From positions 1-24,812 of the forward strand of contig JBGAIL010000058.1 in assembly GCA_044225565.1 (NCBI GenBank): a stretch of 24,812 nt of DNA, written 5' to 3'. The translations under genes were made by a program, and so were the position numbers. Positions within the stretch are counted from its first letter, which is position 1; each line of letters begins with the position of its first letter. This document shows, one piece after another, positions 16,333 to 24,741 of the stretch. This stretch comes from CAVXAE01 sp044225565. GTDB lineage: Bacteria; Pseudomonadota; Gammaproteobacteria; Steroidobacterales; Steroidobacteraceae. The notes beneath the pieces were generated by a model, which worked only from the letters and a program-made list of their open reading frames with translations, had not been told where the DNA came from and ran no database searches.

Positions 16333-17136
16333 GTGGCGGACCTTCCTGCCTTGCTCCATGCCATGGTCGCCGCCGCCGTCGAGGCCGGCCGGGCGGAGTG
16401 CGAGATCTACGCCGGGGCCTTTCGCGTGCACCACAAGCAGGATGCCTCACCCGTGACCGAGGCCGACCACGCGGCGGAAGCGATCATCCTGGAACGGCTC
16501 GCCAAAGTGGCGCCTTCGGTGCCCATCGTGGCCGAAGAAGAGGTGGCTGCCGGGCGCATTCCCCGGGTCGCGGGGGAGTTCTTCCTCGTGGACCCTCTGG
16601 ACGGCACCAAGGAATTCATCGCCAAGCGCGGCGATTTCACGGTGAACATCGCGCTAGTGCGGGACGGAGCGCCGGTACTGGGCGTGGTCTTCGCTCCTGC
16701 CAACGAGAAGCTGTTCGTCGGCGACGTGACGCTGGAAAAGCCTTTCGCGCTGCCCAGAAGCCGATCCTTCGCACTCGGCGCCGCTCGAAGCCATCCGGGT
16801 GCGTCAGCCGCCTGCTCACGGCCTTACAGCCGTCGCCTCGCGGTCTCACAGCAATGCCGACACGGACGCGTACCTGAAGCGCAATAACGTGGTGGATCGC
16901 GTCTCCGTGGGCTCTTCGCTGAAGTTCTGCCTCGTCGCGGCCGGTGAAGCCGACGTGTATCCCCGCCTCGGCCCGACCATGGAGTGGGACACGGCTGCCG
17001 GCCACGCCGTGCTCGCCGCTGCCGGCGGCAAGGTGCTCACCCTCGAAGGCGCTCCGTTGCGCTACGGCAAGCCCGAGTTCCGCAATCCCTCTTTCATGCC
17101 AGTGGCCCGATATCGCCGCTCCCGAACAAAGCATGA
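16333..17136 (+). CDS. cysQ: 3'(2'),5'-bisphosphate nucleotidase CysQ (two frameshifts)
   Basis: An inositol-monophosphatase-fold, Mg-dependent and typically Li-sensitive enzyme that removes PAP, the by-product of PAPS use. About 267 residues after correction, the family length. It shows QDASPVTEADHAAEAII, the metal-binding VAEEE and VDPLDGTKEFIAKRGDFTVN. After the first break come VASRSHSN, NVVDRVSVGSSLKFCLVAAG, EADVYPRLGPTMEWDTAAGH and the GKPEFRNPSF end. One base is extra at about 16763-16780 (expected APLEAIRVR downstream), and one C is missing at about 17092-17096. With both corrected it stops at 17134-17136, overlapping the cysD start in ATGA. The GTG start at 16333 has GGGGA about 10 bases upstream. 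Confidence 0.86.
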
Positions 17137-18043
17137 GCAAAACGCCCTCGAACGCCCTTTCGCTGCGGCTCGAAGCCGAGTCCATCGCCATCATGCGCGA
17201 GGTCGCGGCGGAGTTCCGCAACCCGGTGATGCTGTATTCCATCGGCAAGGATTCGGGCGTGATGCTGCACCTGGCCCTCAAGGCCTTCTATCCGTCGAAG
17301 CCGCCGTTCCCGCTGCTGCACGTCGACACGACCTGGAAATTCCGCGACATGATCAAGCACCGCGACATGGTGGCGGAGCGCTACGGCGTGAAGCTGCTGG
17401 TGTATACCAACCCCGAGGGCGTCGCCCGCGGGATCAGCCCGATCGCATCGGCTCACAGCTCCATACGCAGGTGATGAAGACCGACGCGCTCAAGCAGGCT
17501 CTGGACAAATACCAGTTCGACGCGGCCTTCGGCGGCGCGCGGCGCGACGAAGAGAAGAGTCGCGCCAAGGAACGTGTTTTCTCGTTCCGTTCCGCCGGTC
17601 ACGTCTGGGATCCGCGCAATCAGCGGCCCGAGCTCTGGCGCCTCTACAACACCCGCATCAACAAGGGCGAGACGATCCGCGTGTTCCCGCTTTCGAACTG
17701 GACCGAGCTCGATATCTGGCAGTACACGCGCGCAGAGAGCATTCCCGTGGTGCCGCTGTATTTCGCCGCGAAGCGGCCCGTGGTGAAGCGCGACGGCCTG
17801 CTCATCATGCGAGACGACGAGCGTCTACCACTGCTGCCGGGCGAGACGCCCGAAATGAAGCTGGTGCGCTTCCGTTCGCTCGGCTGCTATCCGCTGTCGG
17901 CTGCCATCGAGAGCACCGCGGCCTCGCTGGACGACATCATCGACGAGATGCTCACCACGCGCACCTCCGAGCGCTCGGGCCGCCTCATCGACTCCGACGA
18001 AGCCGCCTCGATGGAAAAGAAAAAGCGCGAGGGGTACTTCTGA
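17133..18043 (+). CDS. cysD: Sulfate adenylyltransferase subunit 2, CysD (one frameshift)
   Basis: The catalytic subunit of ATP sulfurylase, about 303 residues after correction (302 in E. coli). It makes adenylyl sulfate (APS) from ATP and sulfate, driven by GTP hydrolysis in CysN. The PP-loop motif SIGKDSGVMLHLALKAF and the segments FPLLHVDTTWKFRDMI and AAFGGARRDEEKSRAKERVF are nearly invariant, and the end is KKKREGYF. One G is missing at about 17450-17451 (expected ATCGGGCTCA), which creates a false stop at 17474. In the corrected frame it reads SPIASGSQLHTQVMKTDALK. The start overlaps the cysQ stop, and the stop overlaps the cysNC start as TGATG. Confidence 0.93.
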
Positions 18044-19943
18044 TGACTCGCGATACTCCCCGGCACGTCACCGTGTCCACCAGTACCGACCAGGGCGGCT
18101 CCGGCAAGGGACTGCTGCGCTTCCTCACCTGCGGCTCGGTGGACGACGGCAAGTCCACGCTGATCGGCCGCCTGCTCTACGACACCAAGCTGATCCTCGA
18201 GGACCAGCTGGCCGCGCTCGCGCGCGACAGCCGCAAGCACGGCACGGTGGGCGAGGATATCGACCTCGCGCTGCTCGTCGACGGGCTCGAAGCCGAGCGG
18301 GAGCAGGGCATCACCATCGACGTGGCGTATCGTTTCTTCACCACGCCGAAGCGCTCGTTCATCGTGGCGGACACCCCGGGCACGAGCAGTACACGCGCAA
18401 CATGGCGACCGGCGCGTCGAACTCCGATGCGGCCGTCATCCTCATCGATGCGCGCAAGGGCGTGCTCACGCAGACGCGCCGGCACAGCTACATCTGCTCG
18501 CTGCTCGGCATCCGGCACGTGGTGGTGGCGGTCAACAAGATCGACCTCGTCGACTACTCCGAAGAGCGTTTCCAGCAGATCGTGGCGGATTACCTGGGCT
18601 TCGCCCAGTCGCTGGGCTTCACGTCGATCACGCCGGTGCCGGTTTCGGCGCGCTTCGGCGAGAACGTCACGCAGCGCTCGGAGCGCATGCCGTGGTACGA
18701 CGGCCCGACGCTGCTCGAGCACCTCGAGAACCTCGACGTCGACCATGCGCTCGAGGCGAAGCCGTTCCGCTTTCCGGTGCAGTGGGTGAACCGCCCGAAC
18801 CTCGACTTCCGGGGCTTCTCGGGCACCGTCGCCTCCGGCACCGTGAGCCCGGGAGATCGCGTGGTCGTGGCCGCCTCCGGCAAGGAATCGACCGTCGCGC
18901 GCATCGTCACCGCCGACGGTGACCTCGACCAGGCTCGTGCCGGTGACGCCGTCACCATCACGCTGGCCGACGAGGTGGACATCGCCCGCGGCGACGTCCT
19001 GGCGCGCTCCGACAGCCGGCCCGAAGTGGTGGACCAGTTCGCCGCCCACGTCCTCTGGATGTCGGAAGAGGCGATGCTGCCCGGCCGCTCGTATCTCATG
19101 CGCATCGGCACCAAGTTCGTGCCGGCGCGCATCACGAACCTCAAGCACAAGATCGACGTCAACACTCTCGAGCACATCGCGGCCAAGACGCTCGCGCTCA
19201 ATGAGATCGGCCTTTGCAACGTCTCCACGGCCAATCCGGTCGCGCTCGACCCGTATGCCGAGAACCGCGAGACCGGCGCGTTCATCCTCATCGATCGCTT
19301 CACCAACGCGACCGCCGGTGCCGGCATGATCGAGTTCGGCCTGCGGCGTGCCACCAACATCCACCGGCAGAGCCTGCTGGTCGACAAGGGCGCGCGCGTG
19401 CGGCAGAACGGCCACAAGCCCGCGATCCTCTGGTTCACGGGCCTGTCGGGCTCGGGCAAGAGCACCATCGCCAACATCGTGGAGCGCGAGCTGCATGCCC
19501 GTGACGCGCGGACCTACATGCTGGATGGCGACAACGTCCGCCACGGCCTGAATCGCGATCTCGGGTTCACGGACGTGGACCGCGTGGAGAACATCCGCCG
19601 CGTCGGCGAAGTGGCCAGGCTGTTCGTGGACGCCGGCATGATCGTCATGTGCTCCTTCATCTCGCCGTTCCGCGCGGAGCGGCGCATGGTGCGCGAGCTG
19701 GTCGGCAGCGAGGAGTTCCTCGAGGTGTTCATCGATACGCCCATAGAGGAGTGCATGCGGCGCGATCCCAAGGGCCTGTACGCCCGCGCCACCGCCGGCC
19801 AGATCAAGAACTTCACCGGCATCGATTCGCCTTACGAGCCGCCGGAGGCCGCGGAGATCGTCGTACAGACTCGGGATGCCAGCGCGGAGGAGGCGGCGCG
19901 GCAGATCCTGGACATGTTGCGCGAGCGCCAGATCATCTCGTAA
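18043..19943 (+). CDS. cysNC: Bifunctional sulfate adenylyltransferase subunit 1/APS kinase, CysNC (one frameshift)
   Basis: About 633 residues after correction. The first about 450 residues form the CysN GTPase: P-loop GSVDDGKST (31-39), the switch I region with EREQGITIDVAYR, DTPGHEQYTRNM once the frame is corrected, and VNKID. The rest is an APS kinase domain that phosphorylates APS to PAPS: P-loop GLSGSGKST at about residue 467, DGDNVRHGLNRDLGF, FISPFRAER and KGLYARATAGQIKNFTG. One G is missing from the G-run at 18377-18381 (CCGGGC should be CCGGGGC), in the middle of the G3 motif. The fusion is well known from NodQ-type proteins. It ends 55 bases from the convergent csrA stop. Confidence 0.94.
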
Positions 19944-19998
19944 CCCCCTCGATGGTGTCGCCGGCACCGGGCGCAGCGAGCAGCTGAGCCCGACGGCG

Positions 19999-20202
19999 CT
20001 ACCCCGACGAGCTGGCCACCCGCCTGGCCGGCGGCGCGATGCCAAGCCGCTTCTTTTCGGCGACCTCCAGCCGGTCCACCCTAACGTCCTTCGGCGCACG
20101 GACGCCGAGGCGCACCCGGTTGCCGTCGAGGCTCACCACCTTGACCACCACGTCGTCGCCGATGCGGATGGTCTCTCCCGTCCGTCTCATGAGGATCAGC
20201 AT
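19999..20202 (-). CDS. csrA: CsrA/RsmA-family RNA-binding regulator (divergent member)
   Basis: At 67 residues it has normal CsrA length. CsrA binds GGA-containing leaders of mRNAs as a dimer and controls translation and stability. The first strands are classical (MLILMRRTGETIRIGDDV, then LGVRAPKDV). The RNA-contact motif VHREEI of E. coli is here VDRLEV: the key Arg44 is kept, but His43 and Glu45 are changed. The C-terminal helix and tail are also different. It may therefore be a secondary CsrA paralogue rather than the main one. The start is fixed by AAGGAATGG six bases upstream of the ATG. It lies 74 bases downstream of the Lrp-type gene on the same strand, so the two may be co-transcribed. 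Confidence 0.88.
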   Translation of the reverse strand: MLILMRRTGETIRIGDDVVVKVVSLDGNRVRLGVRAPKDVRVDRLEVAEKKRLGIAPPARRVASSSG

Positions 20203-20276
20203 GCCATTCCTTCGGGTCGTCCGATGCGAGGTCGTAGGATATATCCCGTGGAGCAAAAGCCTCAAGCCCTGCCGCC

Positions 20277-20747
20277 TCAGGGCAGCACGGGCAGACGGGT
20301 GGTGGATTTCTTGGTGCGGAGCACAAAACTGGTGTTCACCGAGCGCACCGAGCGGTGCTGCAGCAGGTGCGAGCTCAGGAACTTCTCGTAGGCTTCCATG
20401 CTGGCCGCCACGATGCGCAGCAGGTAGTCGTTCGTGCCGCTCATGGAATGGCACTCGAGCACCTCGGGGCGCTGCGCGATCAACTGGTCGAACTGGCGCA
20501 CGCTCTCGGCGTGGTGGTTCTCGAGCGATACCAGGGCATAGGCGACGATGGGCAGCCCCACCGCCGGCCCGTTGAGCAGTGTGGCGTAGGAGCCGATGAA
20601 CCCTTCGCTCTCCAGGCGCCTCAACCGGCGCCAGCACGGGGCGGGGGAGAGGCCTATGCGCTTGGCGAGCTCCTGGTTGGACAGGCGCGCGTCCGACTGG
20701 AGCTCATCGAGGATGCGGCGGTCGGTGCGATCCAGAGTCTTGGCCAT
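20277..20747 (-). CDS. Lrp/AsnC-family transcriptional regulator (BkdR-like by position)
   Basis: At 156 residues it has standard Lrp length. The N-terminal helix-turn-helix is clear (LDRTDRRILDELQSDARLSN followed by LAKRIGLSPAPCWRRLRRLE, about residues 5-50), and a C-terminal RAM/Lrp ligand-binding domain follows (VLECHSMSGTNDYLLRIVA, YEKFLSSHLL). It is divergent from the 2-oxoacid dehydrogenase genes, like bkdR of pseudomonads, whose product activates the bkd operon in response to branched-chain amino acids. The same role is inferred here from position alone. A purine-rich AAGGAGG lies directly upstream of the start codon on the minus strand. Confidence 0.92.
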   Translation of the reverse strand: MAKTLDRTDRRILDELQSDARLSNQELAKRIGLSPAPCWRRLRRLESEGFIGSYATLLNGPAVGLPIVAYALVSLENHHAESVRQFDQLIAQRPEVLECHSMSGTNDYLLRIVAASMEAYEKFLSSHLLQHRSVRSVNTSFVLRTKKSTTRLPVLP

Positions 20748-20764
20748 ACGTTAGCCTCCTTGTC

Positions 20765-20779
20765 GGCAAGGATATTGCC
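20765..20779. promoter_or_regulatory. Inverted repeat GGCAA-N5-TTGCC, candidate Lrp-type operator
   Basis: Perfect 5-base arms around an A+T-containing centre, 15 bases overall, lie in the 125-base gap between the divergent Lrp-family gene and the E1 gene. The size and the A/T centre fit an Lrp/AsnC-type site. A second GGCAA (20797-20801) and a TTGC (20816-20819) follow with similar orientation, so the region may hold two sites. Binding by the neighbouring regulator is inferred. Confidence 0.45.
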
Positions 20780-20872
20780 TTTATCGGCGGTATTCAGGCA
20801 ACAACAGCAAGCTCATTGCGTGAATCCCGGCATAAGCTGACCGGCAACCATCGACTCCGAGAGCCTCACCGC

Positions 20873-22891
20873 ATGACCGACTGGAAGCGGGTCGCCTACC
20901 TGCTGCACGCCTCACGCACCCTGGATGAGATCGAGGAGTCGCGGCTGCTGCCCGAGCGCAAGGTGCTGTATCAGTTCTCCGCCCGCGGGCACGAGCTCGG
21001 GCAGATCCTGCTCGGGCTGTCGCTGACCGACGCCCACGATGCCGTCGGGGTCTATTACCGCTCCAGGCCGATGATGCTTGCACTCGGCATCTCGCTCGAG
21101 GACGCTTCCGCGGGTCCGCTCATGAAGGCCGGTTCGTTCAGCAGCGGGCGGGACATCGGCGTGGTCTTCAACAAGCCCGGTCGGGGAGGCGCCACCGTGC
21201 TGCCGGCTTGCGGCGGGGTGGGGGCGCAGTACACACCGACCACCGGCTGGGCGCAGGGCATCGTGTATCGGCATCGTCACCTGCGGGAAGCAGGCTATGC
21301 GCGCAGCATCGCGGTGGCGCACGGCGGTGAGGCTTCCATCGCCACCAACGGATTCTGGTCCGCGCTCACCATCGCCACGACCCAGCGACTGCCCCAGTTG
21401 TTCTACATCGAGGACAACGGGTATGGCATTTCCGTCACGTCCGATCATCAGACCCCAGGCGGGAACATCGCGAGCAACCTGCGGTCGTTCGCCGGCTTGA
21501 AAATCCTGGAAGGCGACGGCAGCGATCCGCGCGCAGCCGCGCGGATCGTACGGCAATCGGTCGACACCGTTCGCGAGGAACGCTGCCCAGTGCTGCTGCG
21601 ACTCATCGTGCCGCGGCTTTCGGGGCATTCGGGCCAGGACACGCAGGCATACAAGCCCACCGAACGGGTTGCGCAGGAGCGCGCTCGCGATCCTGTCGCT
21701 CGCCTCGGCGACGTGCTCGACGAAGCGGAGCTTGAGGAGATCTCGGTTCGCGCGCGTCGTGACGTGGAGCGGGCAGTGGAAGCGGCGTTGGCGCGACCGC
21801 TACCCGATGCGTCGAAAATCACCTCTCACGTGTTCTGCGAGACCGTGCAGGAGCAGGGCGGAGTAGCTCCCGAAGGCATCGAACTGCCCGCCGGCAGCGA
21901 GCGCAGCACGCCAGAGGCCACCCGCATCAACATGCTCACGGCCATCCGGCGCACGCTGGACGTGGAGCTGAGCGTGAATCCGCGAGCGATAGTGTTTGGC
22001 GAGGACGTAGGCCCGAAAGGCGGCGTGCATGGCGCGACACTCGGCCTTCAGGAAAAGCACGGCCGCGACCGCGTGTTCGACACCAGCCTCTCCGAGGAAG
22101 GCATCATCGGCCGCGCCGTGGGTATGGCGCTCGCCGGACTGCTGCCCGTGCCCGAGATCCAGTTCCGCAAGTACGCCGACCCGGCCGCGGAGCAGCTGAA
22201 CGATTGCGGCACCATGCGCTGGCGCACGCACAACCGCTTCGCCGCACCGATGGTGGTGCGCATGCCGGGCGGTTTCTTCAAGTGCGGCGATCCATGGCAC
22301 AGCCAGACCAACGAAGTGGCCTGGGTGCACGGCGTGGGCTGGCGGGTCGCGATGCCCTCGAATGCGCAGGACGCGGTGGGATTGCTGCGCAGCGCGCTGC
22401 GAGGCAACGATCCGACCATCTTCTTCGAGCATCGCGCCATGCTCGATTCGGCCGGCGCGCGTCGACCGTATCCCGGCGATGAGTACGTGATTCCGTTCGG
22501 AAAGGCGAGAGTCGTGCGGGAAGGCGATGAGCTCACCGTGGTGACGTGGGGCGCAATGGTGGAGCGCTGCGAACAGGCGGCGCAGGCATCTTCCGTTCAT
22601 GCGGAAGTGCTGGACCTGCGCACGCTCTCACCGTGGGACCGCGAAGCCGTGCTGGCTTCGGTTCGCAAGACGCGACGCTGCCTCATCGTCCACGAGGACA
22701 CGCTGACGGCGGGCTTCGGCGCGGAGATCGCCGCAGTGCTGGCCAAGGAGGCGTTCTTCGATCTCGACGCGCCGCTCGAGCGGCTGACGATGCCCGACGT
22801 GCCGAGCCCGCACCACCCGCTGCTGCTCGATGCCGTCGTCCCGGGCATCGAGAGCATCACCCGCACCATCCAACAGCTGGCGAGCGTCTGA
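20873..22891 (+). CDS. Branched-chain 2-oxoacid dehydrogenase E1, alpha and beta fused in one chain
   Basis: A 672-residue thiamine-diphosphate enzyme that decarboxylates 2-oxoacids and passes the acyl group to E2. Residues about 1-340 are E1 alpha: YYRSRPMMLALG, the TPP-binding region with HGGEASIATNGFWSALTIA and YIEDNGYGISV, then RLSGHSGQDTQAYK. Residues about 350-672 are E1 beta: MLTAIRRTLDVELSVNP, FGEDVGPKGGVHGAT, DTSLSEEGIIGRAVGMALAG and EIQFRKYADPA. In most bacteria these are two genes; one-chain versions are known in some lineages. The linker (about 330-350) shows no stop or frameshift. Substrate choice (branched-chain acids versus pyruvate) is inferred from the Lrp-type neighbour. The ATG at 20873 is where homology starts. 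Confidence 0.88.
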   Translation: MTDWKRVAYLLHASRTLDEIEESRLLPERKVLYQFSARGHELGQILLGLSLTDAHDAVGVYYRSRPMMLALGISLEDASAGPLMKAGSFSSGRDIGVVFNKPGRGGATVLPACGGVGAQYTPTTGWAQGIVYRHRHLREAGYARSIAVAHGGEASIATNGFWSALTIATTQRLPQLFYIEDNGYGISVTSDHQTPGGNIASNLRSFAGLKILEGDGSDPRAAARIVRQSVDTVREERCPVLLRLIVPRLSGHSGQDTQAYKPTERVAQERARDPVARLGDVLDEAELEEISVRARRDVERAVEAALARPLPDASKITSHVFCETVQEQGGVAPEGIELPAGSERSTPEATRINMLTAIRRTLDVELSVNPRAIVFGEDVGPKGGVHGATLGLQEKHGRDRVFDTSLSEEGIIGRAVGMALAGLLPVPEIQFRKYADPAAEQLNDCGTMRWRTHNRFAAPMVVRMPGGFFKCGDPWHSQTNEVAWVHGVGWRVAMPSNAQDAVGLLRSALRGNDPTIFFEHRAMLDSAGARRPYPGDEYVIPFGKARVVREGDELTVVTWGAMVERCEQAAQASSVHAEVLDLRTLSPWDREAVLASVRKTRRCLIVHEDTLTAGFGAEIAAVLAKEAFFDLDAPLERLTMPDVPSPHHPLLLDAVVPGIESITRTIQQLASV

Positions 22892-22894
22892 GCC

Positions 22895-24169
22895 ATGAGC
22901 ACATTCGATATTTGCGTCCCCGCCGAGCAGGAAGGCACGCGCTCCCAGGTCCTGCGCTGGCTCAAGCAGCCGGGTGACGCCGTGCGGCAGCACGAGCCGC
23001 TCGTGGAGCTCGAGACGGACAAGGTCACCGTGGAAGTGCCCGCACCAGCAGATGGCGTGCTGCGGGAGATCCTGAAAGGCGAGCGGGAAGAGCTGGAGCC
23101 GGGCGAGGTGCTGGGGCGCATGGAAACTGGCGCTGCAACTGGCGGCGAGAGCGCTTCCGCCGAAAGCAGCGCCATACCCTTTGCATCGGGCCACGATCAA
23201 AACGCCGCCACGGCCGTGGATTCCACGAAAGTCGCGACTGGGCTCACTACTGCCGCAGGCAATGCGGCTCGCCAGTTGAGTCCTGCTGTCAAGCGACTGC
23301 TCGCGGAGCATTCACTCGACCCTTCCAACGTGCGCGGGACGGGGCAGGGCGGTCGCATCACCGTGGAGGACGTTCTCGCGCACATTGCTTCCGCGCAAGG
23401 CGGGGCGGCGGCGCAAGCGAGCGGTGAACGAGTCTCACACGCACCTTCGTCGCATGCGCCCTCTTCCAGGCCTGCAGCACTCTCCAGCGGCCGGCTCGTA
23501 CCTCACTCAACGACGCGGCAACGCGTCGCGGAGCACATGGTCGAGAGCCTTCTGCATACGGCTCCTCACGTCACGAGCGTGTTCGAAGCGGATCTCGGCA
23601 AGGTCATCGCACATCGCGAGCGACACCGTGCGGACTTCGAGCAGCGCGGCGTGCCGCTGACCTTCACCACCTACTTCCTCAAAGCCTGCGTGGCGGCGAT
23701 CCGCGCCGTACCCGAAGCCAACAGCCGCTGGACCGATACGGCGCTCGAGATCTTCGATCACATGGACATCGGCATCGCGACGGCGCTGGAGGAAGGCGGC
23801 CTGGTGGTGCCGGTGCTGCGCAACGTCGAGGCGCTGGATCTGTTCGGCATCGCGGCCGGCCTGAACGATCTCACTTCGCGTGCCCGCAGCGGCGGCCTGA
23901 AGCCCGCGGACATGCGGGGCGGCACGTTCACCATCTCGAATCACGGGGTGAGCGGCAGCCTGCTGGCAACGCCGATCGTGATCAACCAGCCGCAGTCCGC
24001 CATCCTCGGCGTCGGCAAGCTGGAGCGTCGCCCGGTGGCGCTGGACGACGACCGTATCGTCGTGCGCCCGCGCTGTTACGTGACGCTGACCATCGACCAC
24101 CGGGTGATGGATGGCCTGCAGGCGAACCGCTTCCTCGCGGCATTCGTGGACGCGCTGGGCGTTACTTGA
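22895..24169 (+). CDS. Dihydrolipoamide acyltransferase (E2) of the 2-oxoacid dehydrogenase complex
   Basis: At 424 residues, it is the core of the complex. Domain order is a single lipoyl domain (about 1-76, lipoyl lysine K43 in ETDKVTVEV), an Ala/Ser/Thr-rich flexible linker, a peripheral subunit-binding domain (about 128-170, LSPAVKRLLAEHSLDPSNVR and GTGQGGRITVEDVL), a second linker rich in Ser and His, then the catalytic domain (about 200-424) ending with the active-site DHRVMDG (H402, D406). FTISNHGVSGSL and NQPQSAILGVG are also typical. It starts three bases after the E1 stop, so the two are translated together. No E3 gene is in the window. Its stop overlaps the end of the FKBP gene by eight bases. 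Confidence 0.93.
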   Translation: MSTFDICVPAEQEGTRSQVLRWLKQPGDAVRQHEPLVELETDKVTVEVPAPADGVLREILKGEREELEPGEVLGRMETGAATGGESASAESSAIPFASGHDQNAATAVDSTKVATGLTTAAGNAARQLSPAVKRLLAEHSLDPSNVRGTGQGGRITVEDVLAHIASAQGGAAAQASGERVSHAPSSHAPSSRPAALSSGRLVPHSTTRQRVAEHMVESLLHTAPHVTSVFEADLGKVIAHRERHRADFEQRGVPLTFTTYFLKACVAAIRAVPEANSRWTDTALEIFDHMDIGIATALEEGGLVVPVLRNVEALDLFGIAAGLNDLTSRARSGGLKPADMRGGTFTISNHGVSGSLLATPIVINQPQSAILGVGKLERRPVALDDDRIVVRPRCYVTLTIDHRVMDGLQANRFLAAFVDALGVT

Positions 24170-24665
24170 TTCCCACCAGCTCCACGTCGAACAGCAGCGT
24201 CGCATTCGGCGGGATCACGCCACCGGCACCGCTCGCCCCATAGCCCTTGGCTGGCGGAATGACGAGCTGCCGCTGGCTGCCTACCGTCATGCCGGCCACG
24301 CCTTCATCCCAGCCCGCGATGACCTCGCCTGCGCCGAGAGAGAACTCGAAGGGCTCGTTGCGATCGCGGGAGCTGTCGAACTTGCGGCCTTTATGATCGT
24401 CCCGGGCCGGGTCGTACAGCCAGCCCGTGTAGTGGACGACCGCGGTCGACCCCTTGGCGATGGCCGCGCCGGAGCCGGGCTTCACGTCCTTGATCACGAG
24501 CTCCGCGGGAGGGGGATTGGTCGGCATGGTGGATTCAGCTCCTGTGGAAGAGGGGGCGTTGCTCTCGCCGGAGACGGCAGGCGCAGACGGGGAATTCGGG
24601 CCCGCGCCGCAGCCGGCGAGCCAGAGCGGGGCCAGCAACAGGGCGAGGGAGAAACGTGCGCGCAT
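24162..24665 (-). CDS. FKBP-type peptidyl-prolyl cis-trans isomerase, lipoprotein
   Basis: At 167 residues. It begins with a lipoprotein signal (MRARFSLALLLAPLWLAGCG; lipobox LAGC, Cys19), so it should be lipid-anchored at the periplasmic side of a membrane. A Ser/Pro/Ala-rich linker follows. The FKBP domain (about residues 60-167) has VVHYTGWLYD, GRKFDSSRDR, FEFSLGAGEVIAGWDEGVAG and the ending IPPNATLLFDVELVGIK. The start is set by GGAGAG about eight bases upstream and by the signal peptide; the open frame reaches further upstream without homology. It is convergent with the E2 gene. Confidence 0.92.
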   Translation of the reverse strand: MRARFSLALLLAPLWLAGCGAGPNSPSAPAVSGESNAPSSTGAESTMPTNPPPAELVIKDVKPGSGAAIAKGSTAVVHYTGWLYDPARDDHKGRKFDSSRDRNEPFEFSLGAGEVIAGWDEGVAGMTVGSQRQLVIPPAKGYGASGAGGVIPPNATLLFDVELVGIK

Positions 24666-24741
24666 GCAAAACTCTCCGGCGGTAGAGCGAAGGCGCGATG
24701 TTACGCGATATCCGCGGGACCGGGCCGACGGATCGGCGCGC

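Noticed and set aside
16333..19943. Calling cysQ, cysD and cysNC pseudogenes
   Set aside because: Each has only one or two single-base indels, with strong conservation after the break and restored stop/start overlaps. Loss of all three in parallel with single small lesions is less likely than sequence error.
18177..20099. A 640-codon minus-strand open frame across cysNC and into csrA
   Set aside because: It is composition-biased, has no homology, and is antisense to cysNC and in conflict with the clear csrA frame.
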